Below are positions 33,217 to 44,957 of a DNA stretch of 64,000 nucleotides, piece after piece. The stretch is taken from assembly GCF_004011695.2 (NCBI RefSeq), contig NC_082407.1, positions 2,108,001-2,172,000 on the forward strand, in the 5' to 3' direction. A program made the position numbers and the translations under genes. Below the pieces are notes generated by a model. That model saw only the letters and a program-made list of their open reading frames with translations. It had not been told where the DNA came from and made no database searches. Within the stretch, counting starts at the first letter, position 1. Each line of letters starts with the position of its first letter. Origin of the DNA: Ascochyta rabiei (lineage: Eukaryota > Ascomycota > Dothideomycetes > Pleosporales > Didymellaceae).

Positions 33217-34366
33217 ATGAGCGTAAGTTTGGCTTGGCTCCCTGCGCCAGCACCACACTGATCTTCCCCTGCAGGCTTTCCGAGATATCATGTCCATAGT
33301 CGGACCTGGGACGGGGAAGACAACAGCCGCACCCAAACAAGGGCAACCGCAGCCTGCCGGAGCCTCAAAATCTACCCCGCGACCTGCTGCTGCTGGGACG
33401 AACGGGACGACACCAGCACCGCAGCTCAAGCGCAAAGCATCAGGTCCGGCAGACAACAGCCAAGTCAAGGTTCCGCGCAAGGATAGTCCAGCCCAGTCTG
33501 TGCAGTACAACGGTACTGCTCGTCCAACAGCAACCGCTGGCGCGGTGAGGCCAAACCCACCTACTACAACAACCGTACCATACCGTGGCACAGCAGCACC
33601 ATCATCGACGAAGGCCGTAAACCCTGCAGCAAAGAAGCCTGTCGCACCCACAGTTGCTCCCCGAAAGGCAACCCCGCCTGCACCGAGACCTGCTTCCGTA
33701 AGCACTTCGTCGACTAGTGCAGCTCCTGCGTCAAAGCCTAAGGGATATCTGGCACTACTTCAGAAAGCCAAAGAGAAGGATCTCACCAAGCCTGCTACGC
33801 CTCCGGTTACCGTTGCGCCCAAAATCTTAACAAAGAAAGAACGCTTGGCACTCAAGGCAGAGGCAAGTGCAGTTGCCAAGGGGAAGAAGCCAGGTACAGC
33901 ACCCGCAGCAAAAGCCACAGAAGTCAAGGGTGATGCTTCCAAGGTCCAGCGCAAGCCCACAGAAGTAGGTTACCAAGGAACTGCACGACCAGCCAAGACT
34001 GCTGCGCCGATTGGGTACAAAGGGACGGCGCGTCCCCAGAGTGCCACTGCACCTTCTAGCAGGGGTGGAACGCCTGCAGCTAAGTCAAAGTCGAAACCAG
34101 AAAAGGGTCGTTACGATGGCTACGCTGACTGGTCTGACCTGGATGACATGGACGATGACGAAGAAGACTATGCTTCTGATGCTTCTTCTGACATGGAAGG
34201 TGGCATGTGGGACGTCGAGCAAGAAGAACAGCTAGCGCTCAAGGCGGCAAAGAAGGAGGATGCAGAAGCACTGGCCGAGGAGATGAGGCTCAAGCGCGAG
34301 AAAGAAGAGAAGAAGCGGAAGCTGTTGGCACTGTCCAAGGCAGCAGCAGCCAAGAAGAAGTACTGA
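33217..34366 (+). CDS. spt2: Spt2-family chromatin protein (HMG-like histone chaperone)
   Basis: A 6-nt first coding exon (33217-33222, ATGAGC) joins exon 33275-34366 to give 365 aa starting MSAFRDIMSIVG. Spt2 binds H3-H4 and DNA cruciforms and acts in transcription elongation and histone recycling. The long middle is basic, Ala/Pro/Lys-rich and disordered. It holds four copies of a short motif of form Y-x-GTA-(R/A)-P (about residues 80-85, 104-109, 232-237 and 246-251). The C-terminal Spt2 domain is clear: YDGYADWSDLDDMDDDEEDY, an acidic stretch, MWDVEQEEQLALKAAKKED, then a long charged helix of EEMRLKREKEEKKRKLL and a Lys-rich end. The intron has a perfect GTAAGT donor and CTGCAG acceptor. 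Confidence 0.9.
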
Positions 34367-35357
34367 TTTCTTTCCTCTCCCTTTGGCGTTTCTACGATTA
34401 CACGGCATATCATACCATACCAGGATACGGGGCGTTTACTGCATTTCGGCGATTGCATAGCTATGGGACGGACTGCATTTCTTCGGTACAGGCGTACACC
34501 CGAGTCTGGTTCATCAACGATTGTGTTATTACAGTGAGTCGTTATAGACAAGGCCACACCTAGTGTATAGTTTAGGAGGCTGTCAGTGACAAGACCTTTG
34601 TCACAACAATGACAACGAACGACTGTGCATATTGCAGTCACACGACCCAACATGCACACCTGACAAGTGCCTCGTTGATACTGTGTGAAGTATTTTGCGT
34701 TGTACGATTGCTAAATTGATTTTACTTGACAACATTCTATCCCCCGCCAGCTCATCAGCAAACGCAGCAGCTGTGACATGGACGTTGTCGCGTCGAAAGG
34801 CCGCATCAGCCAGACCCTCGTTCCCTCGGACTCGACGTGGCCTCGAACACCACCCATCTTTCCAAATACGACACCCGCACAAGGACACCATGATCGAAGC
34901 GTTCAGGCGGAGAGGAAGTGCAATCGTTGAGCGGCCGTACAAGCCGAATGTAGAACATGGCGGCAGTTGGATGTAGAATGGTGGTCATGTCTCGCACACG
35001 TGTCTCGCGCAGGAATCTGCAGCTCGGCCGCCATGGATTGTCTTGTGCGACACCAACCTCATGGTCGCACGATCCGCCTGTCCAGCCACGGAGCGGTGCT
35101 GGATATGCATTGTCCAAGCATGATCGGTAGACGACTGCACATACACCCGAGTGATGAGGTTGGTGTTGTACACCGATGGACTTTGTTTCTCGGCCAAAGG
35201 GTATGCAAATGCTCGCGTTGTTGTCAGATGGAGCACGCTTTGTCCTCGACAGACAAGCCATTGTTTGCTGTCTCAAGGAATGCCTGCACAATAGCAATAC
35301 GTAGTAGAATCACTGCTGGCCAAGACTAAGCATGACTAGCTTGTTCACCTACTGACC

Positions 35358-35525
35358 ATGTCTACAGCCAGCTTGGTAGGTGCATGGATGGGATGACGCA
35401 CAATGTCTACAGCCAGCTTGGTAGGTGCATGGATGGAATGACGCACAATGTCTACAGCCAGCTTTGTATGCATGGGATGATGCACAATGTCTACAGCCAG
35501 CTCGGTATGTGCATGGAATGAGGCA
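35358..35525 (+). repeat. 45-bp tandem array, about four units
   Basis: Units begin ATGTCTACAGCCAGC at 35358, 35403, 35448 and 35487. The first two units are 45 bp, the third is shortened to 39 bp, and the fourth is partial with several changes. Both the 45 and 39 bp lengths are multiples of three, so frames remain open through the array by arithmetic rather than by coding. Confidence 0.9.
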
Positions 35526-36137
35526 AAGACTGGCAGAGTTGGAGACAAGTTTCAAGGCAGGGCGAGATATACCACCACCGCTCACTTCAGGTTACTGCGT
35601 ACAGTGACTGGTGATGCACTAGACTATGGATGGAGGCGTTCGATAAACAGTAGCCTGCTCAACAACTACTGGCTGGCGACGCTGCCTGCATCGACGGCCT
35701 CGCTTGCTCGATTGGGTGGGAAACAAAATCGTGAAACGAAGGGTAGTCGTTTTCGGGCAGGGGTCGGAAGCGCGCGGTGACGGGTAGGCCTGGCCATGCT
35801 TGCTTGCATCGTGCTCTTGTCGGGATGGAATCATGATCAACAGATTGGCACTCCCATTGCCGTGCCCAGTGACCATGTCCACGCCTTTTCTCTTACATGC
35901 ATCGAGTTTGAAGTGAGCGTCAGAATGGCCTCAGGCCAAACGGGCATGGTCTCACAGTCTCACTCTCGCATCTGCCTGAGGCGTGGCCCAGACGGGCAGC
36001 GGGCGAAAGCTGACATTTTGCGCCGACGGAGGGGTGCGGCCCCCATGTGGAGACCCATCGTCACTGCCACAATGGCAGCGCGTATTGGCAGCGTGTGCAC
36101 TCGACGAGTCCAGCGAGGACGAGCCTGGAGCATGGAG

Positions 36138-36257
36138 AGGAGGGAGAGGGAGAGGAGGGAGAGGGAGAGGAGGGAGAGGGAGAGGAGGGAGAGGGAGAGG
36201 AGGGAGAGGGAGAGGAGGGAGAGGGAGAGGAGGGAGAGGGATAGGAGGGAGAGGGAG
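36138..36257 (+). repeat. 15-bp polypurine array, eight units
   Basis: Eight copies of AGGAGGGAGAGGGAG begin at 36138 and every 15 bp after. The plus strand contains only A and G from 36134 to 36241, apart from nothing else, and then one T at 36242. Such mirror-rich polypurine tracts can form triplex DNA. It is about 0.9 kb upstream of the Rax2 start. Confidence 0.92.
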
Positions 36258-37148
36258 AGCAGCGAGGGGTGTGAAGCGTGTGCAGCGTCCTGGTACCTAC
36301 CGTCACACAGCCGCGCAGGCGGTTCCTCGCTCTGGTGCGACACCAGCCACGATGCCGGGCGGAGGCGTGCAACGTGAGCAAGTGGATGCAGGCCGTCCGG
36401 AACCTATGGCTTGGAGGTGGAGAGGAGCGCGGGCGAACAAGGGGCGGGATTGTACTCCTCCAGCCCGTTGTGCCCGCCATTGTCCCGTGCGACGGCAACC
36501 AGCTCCTGCTGTTCACCGTGAGCCACAATCGTGCCTGGAGCAATCGAGTGGCTGCAGAGCTGCAGAGACGCACTATTACTATTGGCAAACGGCGATTCAC
36601 CGTTGAATCTTGATGCTGCTGCTCGCGCGCTAGCACCCGAGCTGCGATAGTGCAATCTCCCCGTGCCAATCGGTCCCTTCGCCAACCCAGCTAGCGACGG
36701 CGCCCGGACTCCTTTCTTCTCCTGCGACCCACGTCGGTACGGAGCACACGGGCGAGTTGCTCACTTGTTCCTCGCCGCTGTGCAGGCTGCCAGTCTGCCC
36801 TCCTCCTCCAGCGCCCTCACCGCAGTCATTCCTTTTACGCCCAGCACCCGCCCGCAGCACAGCACCCGCAACCGGCACCTAATACCACGGCCCCCTCCCC
36901 ACATCCACATATACACCCGCCAAGCTTAGCACCTTCCCGCGTCACCCGGTCGCTCCTGACCGCGAGCCACGCCATCGCGACTCCCCTCCACGAGCGCGAC
37001 TGCCACCGAACACGAACGCCGATCCCCTAGACCATGTCTGCGCCCAGCGCCTGATCACTGCACCACCGCCCACCGAGCCCGAGGGCACCGCGACACCGAC
37101 GCACACCCCTCTTCTACTATTCTTTCAGCACAGCACCCGTGTGTGGCC

Positions 37149-40100
37149 ATGAGGGACGCCTTCGTTTCTTTGCTGGCGTCGCGCGCCGGCAAGCTCGCCC
37201 TCTCGCTGCTCTTCGCCCAATCCGCCCGTGCTCTGACCTTCACACCCGTCCCCTCGCCCAATCTCAACCTGGCAGATCTCGGTCGGGTAGCCTTTGCCGG
37301 CGACTTCGACTCCATATCCATATACCAGTATGAGGGCCAGAACCAGGCAAACACCGGACGCACCGGCGCCCTTCTTTCACGATACCCCAACGGCCTGTTT
37401 GCGCCCATCAACGAGACCGATGCCGATATCAAGGCCATGTGCGCGTTTACATTAAACGGCCAAGACCGCATAATTTTCGCAGGCAACTTCACTAGTGTTG
37501 GAGACCTCGCCACCCCCGGCGGTGTTGCCCTGCTTGAGCCTACCAGTGGCAATGTGACAGCAATCGACGGCTTGACTGGCGCTGTCAACACTCTCTACTG
37601 CGACGGCGACCACGTCTTTCTCGGTGGCCTCTTCACCGGCAGCAATTCTAGCAACGCAATAATATGGAAGAATGGTTGGCAAGATCTTTCGTTTGAGGGC
37701 TTCAACGGAGCTGTCCACTCAATACAAAAGGCACCCAACGGGAACATAATATTCGGAGGAGAGTTTAATGGACTAGGCGGTAATGCAACAGTAGCCACGG
37801 AAAACAACACCCAGACCATCCCCATCTCGAATGCCAGAATCTCCGCCCAAACAAGCTCGGGACTACCCGGATTTACAGAACCCACGGACATCACCTGCAA
37901 AGCCGACTTCACCACACAAGGCTCAGGATCGACATGGCTGCTCTCAGACCGTGCACCTGGCTTCTGGAAGGCCGAGTTCGGTTTTGGCTTCCGTCCCACT
38001 AGCCTGCGTCTCTTCAACACCGATTACGAGGGCCGCGGCACCAAGACGTTCCGATACACTGCGCTTCCCGATGGAGGCATCATGAACTTGACATACTCGG
38101 ATCCCTCAAGTGGCCGACCGGCATTCTGTGACGCCAGATGCCCGCTTCCGGAAGCCAACACCACGGCACAGGAGTTTAGCTTTGTCAACGTTGTGGGAAT
38201 GAATGCCTTCAGAATCGACATCTCGGATTGGTACGGCGACGGTGCTGGCTTGAATGGAATCGAGCTTTTCCAGGACGAAATGTACTCGTACGCCATCAAC
38301 GAATTCAACGAGCCTGGCAGCTGTAGCACCGCAACCTCTGTACAGTCCGAGTCCTCTTCTACTGGTCCGTGGCGGGTCACACCTTCGCACGACAGCTCTT
38401 CCGAGTACCTTACCGCCGTCCTGCAGGGACCAGATATCTCTACTGACGCAGCCACCGTCACCTTCTACCCTGATATAAGCCAGTCCGGCAACTACTCGGT
38501 AACCATCTACACACCTGGATGCCAAGGGGACGGCACCTGTGCAAGCCGTGGTCGTGTCAACGTCACCACACAGATGTCTCAAGACGAAAGGGATGCAGGC
38601 ACCACTCTTTGGCAAACAAACAATTACGACAAGTACGATGAGGTGTACAACGGACCCATCGAAATCCGAGGCGGATTCCGCCCTTCGGTCACTCTGAGGC
38701 CTGCATCTGGACAAGGGCCCACCCCACTTACTGTCGTTGCCCAGAGGGTCCGTTTCACGCTCCTGAAGGCCACTTCTGGCAACCTCAACGGTCTCTTCGA
38801 GTACACTCCCGGTCAGGCACTTGCGGACATTGAACTTTCCGATTCTGTCATCAACCAAGCTGGTGCTAGCCTCGCCCCTCGTGAGAAGGCGGTTGTCATG
38901 AGCGTTGCCACAAGCAATGACAACCTGTACGTCGGCGGCAACTTCTCAACAACGGATGGTCGCAACAACATCTTCCTCGTGGGCAAGAATGCTGAGCACC
39001 CGACTGCGTTGTCAGGAGATGGTTTGAACAGTCAAGTCATGACCCTGTTCCTCAACGACGGCACGCTTTATGTTGGTGGTAACTTCACCAACACCAACGA
39101 CGGCAAGTCAACCGGACTGAATGGTGTAGCTGCGTATGCCAACAATCAGTGGAAACCTCTCGGCGCGGGTGTTGAAGGCGTTGTCCTGTACATCGTTCCC
39201 TTTTCACTCAACATCACTGCCAATACCCCAGAGCAAGTTCTCGCTGTGAGCGGCTTCTTTGGCGCTGTCAATGCCTTTGAGGGCAATCCCTCTGCTGCCG
39301 TGGATGGCCTTGCTATTTGGGTGCCGTCTCAAAGCAACTGGCTGCACAACCTCAACTCGACTTCCTTTTCTGTCTCCGGCAGACTGATGACATATGCGGA
39401 TGCAGGAGGTAACCGCTGGTTTGGTGGTTCCATTACCTCGGGCTTCCTTGGCGCAAGCGGTGCTGCTGAACTGAATAGTGACAACGATGAGCTGTCGCTC
39501 CGTACGTTCCCCATCGACATCAAAGCCCAGCGACAGCAGCGTGCTATGCGCAAGAGAGCCATCATGGACGACGACGACCTACGGACCATTGGAGTTCGCA
39601 CTGGCTTCTTTTACAAGGAGAACGGCATGAACAAGACGATCTTGGCCGGACACTTCGCCACCGAGGGCTCTGACGGACAGAACATTACGAATGTTCTGGT
39701 CATCGACGGAAACGATTCTGACAAGGTCACTGGCTTTGTGGAGCAGGTCGACACCAACTCGACTTTCGCGGCTGTTGCCGTCAACAACAATACGCTCTTT
39801 GCCGGAGGCGCTGTCACTGGATCCATCAATAACAAGCCCATTGCTGGCATCGTTGCTTATGACCTTTCATCTAACAGTTTTCCGAGTGTACAGCCGCCAG
39901 CGCTTCGTGGGTCTAACGTCTTCGTCAATGCGATTGCTCCTCGGCCTAAATCAGACGAGATCTACGTCGGAGGAAGCTTTCAGTCCGGTGGGGACTTCAC
40001 CTGCCCTGGTCTGTGCCTGTGGAACAGCGAAGCCAGTCAGTGGACTCGCCCAAGCAACAGTCTCGAGGGCTTGGTCAACGCTTTGATTTGGACCTCGGAT

Positions 40101-40887
40101 ACCACACTACTGGTGGCGGGTAACCTGACCTTTGGCGAAAACAGAACGAGCATCCTTTCGTTCGATCAATCGAAGAACCAGTTCACAGAGATTCCTGGTG
40201 CCGATGCTCTACCGGGACCAGTTACTGCTCTCACTGTAGCCACCAACGACGGCAAGGAGCTCTGGGCTACTGGTAACAGCACTGACGGCACCACGTACCT
40301 CCAACGCTTCGATGGCAGTAAGTGGACGGCTGTCGACAACGCCCTGTTCGGAGCCAACACCGACATCCGCGGTATTCAGGTCCTGAGCTTGTCGAAGGAG
40401 CACGCCCAGTCGGATATTATAGATCAAAGACAGGATCTGTTGCTCTTGGGGCAAATCAACATCACCGACTTCGGTACCGCATCCGGTGCTTTGTTTGATG
40501 GCACCACCTTGGCTCCCTTCCTTCTTGCTACGACTGCACAAAACACCCCTGGAAGTTTGTCATCGATCTTTGTCGAGAACCCCAGCATGTTCTTTAAGCA
40601 ATCCAGTAAGCTTGTCCCAGTTATACCCCACCAAAACACAATTCACTAACGTGCTATCAGAGAAGCACCTCGCTCTTGGATTCATCGTTCTTATCGCTCT
40701 CGCTATTGCTCTCGCACTCACCTTCCTCCTCGTTGTGATTGGCATCGTCATCGAATGGTACCGCAAGAGAGCGCAGGGCTATTCCCCAGCCCCGCAGTCC
40801 TACCCCGACCGCCTAGGCAATGTAGGGCGGCTACCGCCTGAGCAGCTTTTCGGAACACTGAGCGGGCCACGAGCACCGGCGATATGA
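37149..40887 (+). CDS. rax2: Rax2-type cortical polarity marker protein
   Basis: Exons 37149-40605 and 40661-40887 give 1227 aa. Rax2 is a type I plasma-membrane glycoprotein that marks former growth sites with Rax1 and guides polarised growth in yeasts and hyphae. A signal peptide covers residues 1-29 (about MRDAFVSLL to SARA). The large ectodomain is made of kelch-like beta-propeller repeats with many sites of form N-x-S/T and recurrent (Y/F)(V/A)GGxF motifs such as LYVGGNFSTT, LYVGGNFTNT and IYVGGSFQSG. A dibasic RKR site lies near residue 800. The membrane helix FIVLIALAIALALTFLLVVIGIVI is encoded by exon 2, followed by a short cytosolic tail. Without the intron (donor GTAAGC) the protein would lose its membrane anchor. 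The ATG is at 37149, directly at the signal peptide. Confidence 0.93.
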
Positions 40888-41860
40888 GGCACCGTAGGCT
40901 CTCACCGAACAAAAGGGCACGTAAAAAACCACGAGGCAGTCGAGCAATACTGCAGAATCTACAACACCGGAGGCATGGGGCATACCACATGCCTTTCGCA
41001 TTTCTGGGTCACTATGTGTCTGAAACGCACCATACGGGAAGGCATGTACTCATCGTTCCTGATGGTCACCTAGTAAGCCTTCCCACTAATCTGGCTCTGC
41101 AACGGTTTCTTGGCGAGGAGAAGCTGGATGTACAGAATCACAGGATGCTCATTTTCCAGGGGCTGTCATGGTTGGTCTACATTTCTTTTATAGCCTCTCA
41201 GGGCATTATATCTTTTTGTGTGTTTGATACCACTGGCGCGCTCTAGCAGCCCAAGCTTTTCTTATCTCTCATCTTCCCTTCATGTGTGTCCGTGCTACAT
41301 GAGCGTAATCATCTGGGTGGATTTCCTGAGCGACTTGGATTTTGCGCGATCCTAATGTGTACTCGTAGTGAGTCTTGAAGTAAGTGGTTTGAGTGTTGCA
41401 AGATTCCGGTGCGCTTGATGCGTACTGCGAGTCGAGGGTAGTGTATATATAGTCTATGCTGGTGGAATCAGTACGGCGCAGCATGGAAGTGTAGCGTAGC
41501 TAGATTCGAAATGGCAACTAGTACCTGTAGCCTTCTGACGCCCTTTTTCGAACAGACAGTTGTGCATGTCAGCATGTCAGACGTCAGAAACTTGACCCAT
41601 TCTGGATCAGATCCACCCAACAGGACCAGGGAATGGACTGATAAGAAATACGGTAATCTGCACACTTGGCTAACGGTGCAAAAGCCGGGCATTAGCATCG
41701 GTGTAAGCAACAACGACATATAAACGCATCACCTGCATGCCACCAACTTCCTCCTCGACAGTCAAGACCACCGCTCATCCTCACCAAGTGACCAACCTCA
41801 AAACAACCATCACCGCCACCACCACATTGCAGGCAACCCGCTCAAACCTCCCCCCTCAAC
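40888..41860. other. Intergenic, nothing recognised
   Basis: About 970 bp. No gene or repeat array is supported. The last 100 bases are CA/CC-rich, like leaders of other genes in this window. Confidence 0.5.
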
Positions 41861-42483
41861 ATGTCACCCTCCAAGCCGACCATCGTTCTCGTCCCCGGCT
41901 CCTTCTCCGCTTCCGGCGCATACGACCCTTTCGTCGCGCACCTCCGCGCACAGGACTTCACCGCGCTCGCCATCCAGCTCCCGTCGACGCAGAAACGCGA
42001 GCCTGTGGCTCCAGCGACGCTGCAGGACGACGCTGCGCACGTGAGGGGTGTGGTTGAGCGCCTCGTTGCCGAGCGCGACGGAACCGAGGTCGTTGTCGTG
42101 GCGCACAGCTACGGGGGAAGTGTTGTTACCGAGGCGCTGTCTGGATTGGGTGTTGGAGCCGGGGCCGGAGCCGGGGCTGAGAAGGAGAAGGAGAAGGAGA
42201 AGGAGAAGGAGAAGGAGAAGGAGAAGGAGAAGGAGAAGGAAAAGGAGAAGGAAAAGGAGAAGGAAAAGGAGAAGGAGAAGGAGAAGGAGAAGGAAAAGGA
42301 GAAGGAAAAGGAGAAGAAAAAGGAGAAGAAGGGAGGGGTTAGGCGGTTGATTTTCCTGAGCGCCACGGCGCCAAAGGTGGGCGAGACGCAGATCACTGCT
42401 ATGCGGCTGGAGGATGGGTTCCTTCCAGCCGAAGCCGTGAGTCTACCGCTTTCTCTTCCGGCTTGTCGCGAGTCACCTGTGGC

Positions 42484-42514
<31 letters not shown>

Positions 42515-42909
42515 TGGGAGGAAGAGCAGCCTGCACGATGTGAGACGAGGAGCTGACGTTCCTTCAGGGAGGATATATGCACATGGATCCCGTCATCATG
42601 GCTTCCTTTGTGTGCAACGATCTCCCCTACGCTCAGGCCTACGAACACGCACTTCAGCTTCCTCACCACTCTGCTGTCTCGTTCCAGAGCGAGGTCACGC
42701 AGGCTAGCTACAAGGATATCCCTGTCACCTATATCTTCTGCGAGAAGGACATGGTGATTAGTCCGGAGAGTCAGCAAAGGTTCATCGACACGATTGAGGA
42801 GGTCAGTGGGAGCAAGGTCGACGTGAAGAGGATGAACGCAGGACATTGCCCGAACTGGAGTAAGCCGGAGGAGCTGGCGGGATTGATCGTTGAAGCCACA
42901 CAGATGTAG
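41861..42909 (+). CDS. Alpha/beta hydrolase with internal Glu-Lys repeat
   Basis: Exons 41861-42436 and 42568-42909 give 305 aa. The fold is that of the small plant-esterase-like alpha/beta hydrolases: IVLVPGSFSASGAYDPF with the oxyanion turn, nucleophile elbow AHSYGG (Ser83), acid segment IFCEKDMVIS and catalytic His in NAGHCPNW near the end. Substrate is unknown; ester or lactone cleavage is likely. Between the nucleophile helix and the next strand (RLIFLSATAP) sits an insertion of about 50 alternating Glu and Lys residues (107-157), encoded by GAGAAG hexamers at 42179-42330. Without it the protein would be about 250 aa, the usual length. The intron (42437-42567) carries a GTGC microsatellite. 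It neighbours a methyltransferase and an FAD monooxygenase. Confidence 0.85.
42179..42330 (+). repeat. GAGAAG hexamer microsatellite inside the hydrolase gene
   Basis: About 25 in-frame copies of GAGAAG with scattered GAAAAG variants encode the Glu-Lys run. Length is a multiple of six, so expansion or contraction keeps the frame. Confidence 0.95.
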
Positions 42910-43363
42910 ACGATTTGAATTGATCAGCGGTTTCAAGTGGCCGTGATGCGCTATCGCAGTGGACAGTGTGAGTCACGTGGCTGCGTAGCATGCATCCGAG
43001 GTAATCTGAAGTAGTAGCAGTGCAATACAGTTCCGAAAATGCCGGGCGTTGGGTAGGTCTTTTCAATCGTATTGCCTCTCGAAATCATGCAAGATACTAG
43101 CCACCAAAGTCTGCCGTTTCATGGTCCATCTTCTCAGTGAGCCGATACCTCAGACGCCAACGGCGAGTTTGAGAGTTGCTGGGCAGAAACGAGGCACGGG
43201 TGCATGATAGGCGACTGCAGTAGCTGAAGGGAGAGTGTCTGAGCGAATTTCATTGGAGTCGTCTAATTGTCGAAGAATGGTAAATGTGGGTATCATCGTC
43301 TGCAAGCTCGTACAAATGCAATCGGCGGAAGGGAGCGAGTGATGAAAGGAGGAGCATACAGCA

Positions 43364-44779
43364 TCATCGTAATGGCTTCCTGCCATACACCACGGTACCT
43401 GGCAGATATGCGTGCGTTCTGTAGCTTTTGAGCTCTCTCCGCATCTGCGCCAGATGGACTTGGGCTTTTGCAATGCTCCAACCTCCGACTTGTGTCAGCA
43501 ACCTCAGCATGAAGCCCTCGATGCCGTCGTGCAAGCGCAGTTGGTTCCACCGGCCAATGTTCTTCATCTTCTTGTCCGTGGACCATCCGTTCATGGGCCA
43601 CTTGTATTCCACCTCGACAATGTCCACAAATCCAGCTCTCTGCATTCTTTGCTTTGCCTCCTCCCAGATTGTGAAGCTCTTACCGAAGCGGTCGCCCATC
43701 TCTATTACGGTTTTGCCCCATGTGTGGTAGAAGTGGTCGGGCCCCATGGTGCCGTCGTCTGCGATGGGCTGGACCGAGTGTTCTACAATCTCGATCCAGC
43801 CGCCTGGTTTTGTGTGCTTGTATGCTTCTTGGAAGAAGAAAGCCCAGTCTGGGATGCAGCCAAATAGCTCGCGAATGTGTACGAAGTCGAAGTGGTCGGC
43901 TGGAAACGTCCAGTCTAGGGTGACGTCGTCAATCTCGAAGTGGCAGTTTGGCGGGACCCATTCAGGCTGGATGGGCGAGAGATCGGTGCCGGTGACGGTC
44001 GCAGAGGGGTACTGGTCAGCCATGTCGATGGCCCATATGCCTGTGCCCGTGCCAACATCGAGGATGTGCTGGGGGTTCTGTATGGGTGCGAGGTGTAGCT
44101 TTTGGTCCAGCGTCAGTAGGTACATGTGATGTGCGAAGTCGAGGATCTCCTTGGCCAGATTGTCGTTTGGCCCCCAATAGGACCCATCTCGATAGGCGTG
44201 GTACTGTCGCCCGTTCTCTATACGGTGGTTGAGGATGTTGGAGGCGAGGGAGTCGGTGTTGTCGCCCACGAGGCTGCCGCTGTCGAAGCCTGAATCCGAG
44301 GCGGCGTCGAAGCTGTGGTCTCTCGCGTCTGGTGCGGTCAAGGTGGTCGAGATGGTCGAGGTGGTCGAGGTGTTCGAGGTGGTCGAGGTGTTCGAGGTGG
44401 TCGCGGTGGTCGAGGTGTTCGAGGTGGTCGCGGTGGTCGAGGTGTTCGAGGTGGTCGCGGTGGTCGAGGTGTTCGAGGTGGTCGCGGTGGTCGAGGTGTT
44501 CGAGGTGGTCGCGGTGGTCGAGGTGTTCGAGGTGGTCGCGGTGGTCGAGGTGTTCGAGGTGGTCGCGGTGGTCGAGGTGTTCGAGGTGGTCGCGGTGGTC
44601 GAGGTGTTCGAGGTGGTCGCGGTGGTCGAGGTGTTCGAGGTGGTCGCGGTGGTCGAGGTGTTCGAGGTGGTCGCGGTGGTCGAGGTGTTCGAGGTGGTCG
44701 CGGTGGTCGAGGTGTTCGAGGTGGTCGAACTGGTCGAACTGGTCGCGGTGGTCGGAATGGTCGAGCTGGTCGATGCCAT
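43364..44779 (-). CDS. SAM-dependent methyltransferase (LaeA-like) with Thr/Ser repeat arm
   Basis: Single exon, 471 aa. Residues 1-150 are a low-complexity arm with about 12 exact copies of TTATTSNTS (27-bp DNA units, about 44398-44720). The enzyme domain follows: [18 protein letters not shown], class I motif I as [16 protein letters not shown], the acidic loop [14 protein letters not shown], motif with [13 protein letters not shown], and the [12 protein letters not shown] strand. This arrangement matches the large fungal LaeA/TAM-type group of methyltransferases, whose members act on small molecules or as regulators; the substrate here is unknown. The arm has no homology value and may be unstable in length. 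It is divergent from the FAD monooxygenase at 45383, and the hydrolase is its other neighbour. Confidence 0.88.
   Translation of the reverse strand: MASTSSTIPTTATSSTSSTTSNTSTTATTSNTSTTATTSNTSTTATTSNTSTTATTSNTSTTATTSNTSTTATTSNTSTTATTSNTSTTATTSNTSTTATTSNTSTTATTSNTSTTATTSNTSTTATTSNTSTTSNTSTTSTISTTLTAPDARDHSFDAASDSGFDSGSLVGDNTDSLASNILNHRIENGRQYHAYRDGSYWGPNDNLAKEILDFAHHMYLLTLDQKLHLAPIQNPQHILDVGTGTGIWAIDMADQYPSATVTGTDLSPIQPEWVPPNCHFEIDDVTLDWTFPADHFDFVHIRELFGCIPDWAFFFQEAYKHTKPGGWIEIVEHSVQPIADDGTMGPDHFYHTWGKTVIEMGDRFGKSFTIWEEAKQRMQRAGFVDIVEVEYKWPMNGWSTDKKMKNIGRWNQLRLHDGIEGFMLRLLTQVGGWSIAKAQVHLAQMRRELKSYRTHAYLPGTVVYGRKPLR
44398..44720 (-). repeat. 27-bp minisatellite inside the methyltransferase gene
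   Basis: Twelve nearly perfect 27-bp units, on the plus strand a GGTCGCGGTGGTCGAGGTG-type sequence followed by TTCGAGGT. The unit is a multiple of three, so copy number can change without a frameshift. Irregular TCGA-GGT copies flank the array on both sides. Confidence 0.92.
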
Positions 44780-44957
44780 GGTGGGCAGGTCCAGAGAGAC
44801 GGGTGGGCTGGAGTGCGTCGCGCGCCGCGGAGAGAGAGAGCTGTAGTGGTTTCAGGCCACAACAAGGAGGGCAGTCGCGTTGGGACGAGCGGAGCGGGCA
44901 GGCGTGCCTCCGCCGAAATGTCTCGCTGTCATCCGCGGCATCTGTCTGGCTCTATGG

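Larger units (their letters stand above)
34367..37148. other. Long intergenic region with two minisatellites, no supported gene
   Basis: About 2.8 kb between the Spt2 and Rax2 genes. It contains a 45-bp array (35358-35525) and a 15-bp polypurine array (36138-36257), both listed separately. The C-rich stretch from about 36830 to 37148 (repeated CACCC, GCACC and CCGC) is probably the Rax2 promoter and leader. Open frames in this region are either across the repeats or of random composition. Confidence 0.5.

Noticed and set aside
36047..36606. Frames encoding GRGGRG, ERERRE or SLSLLS repeats
   Set aside because: All three frames are translations of the same 15-bp purine array.
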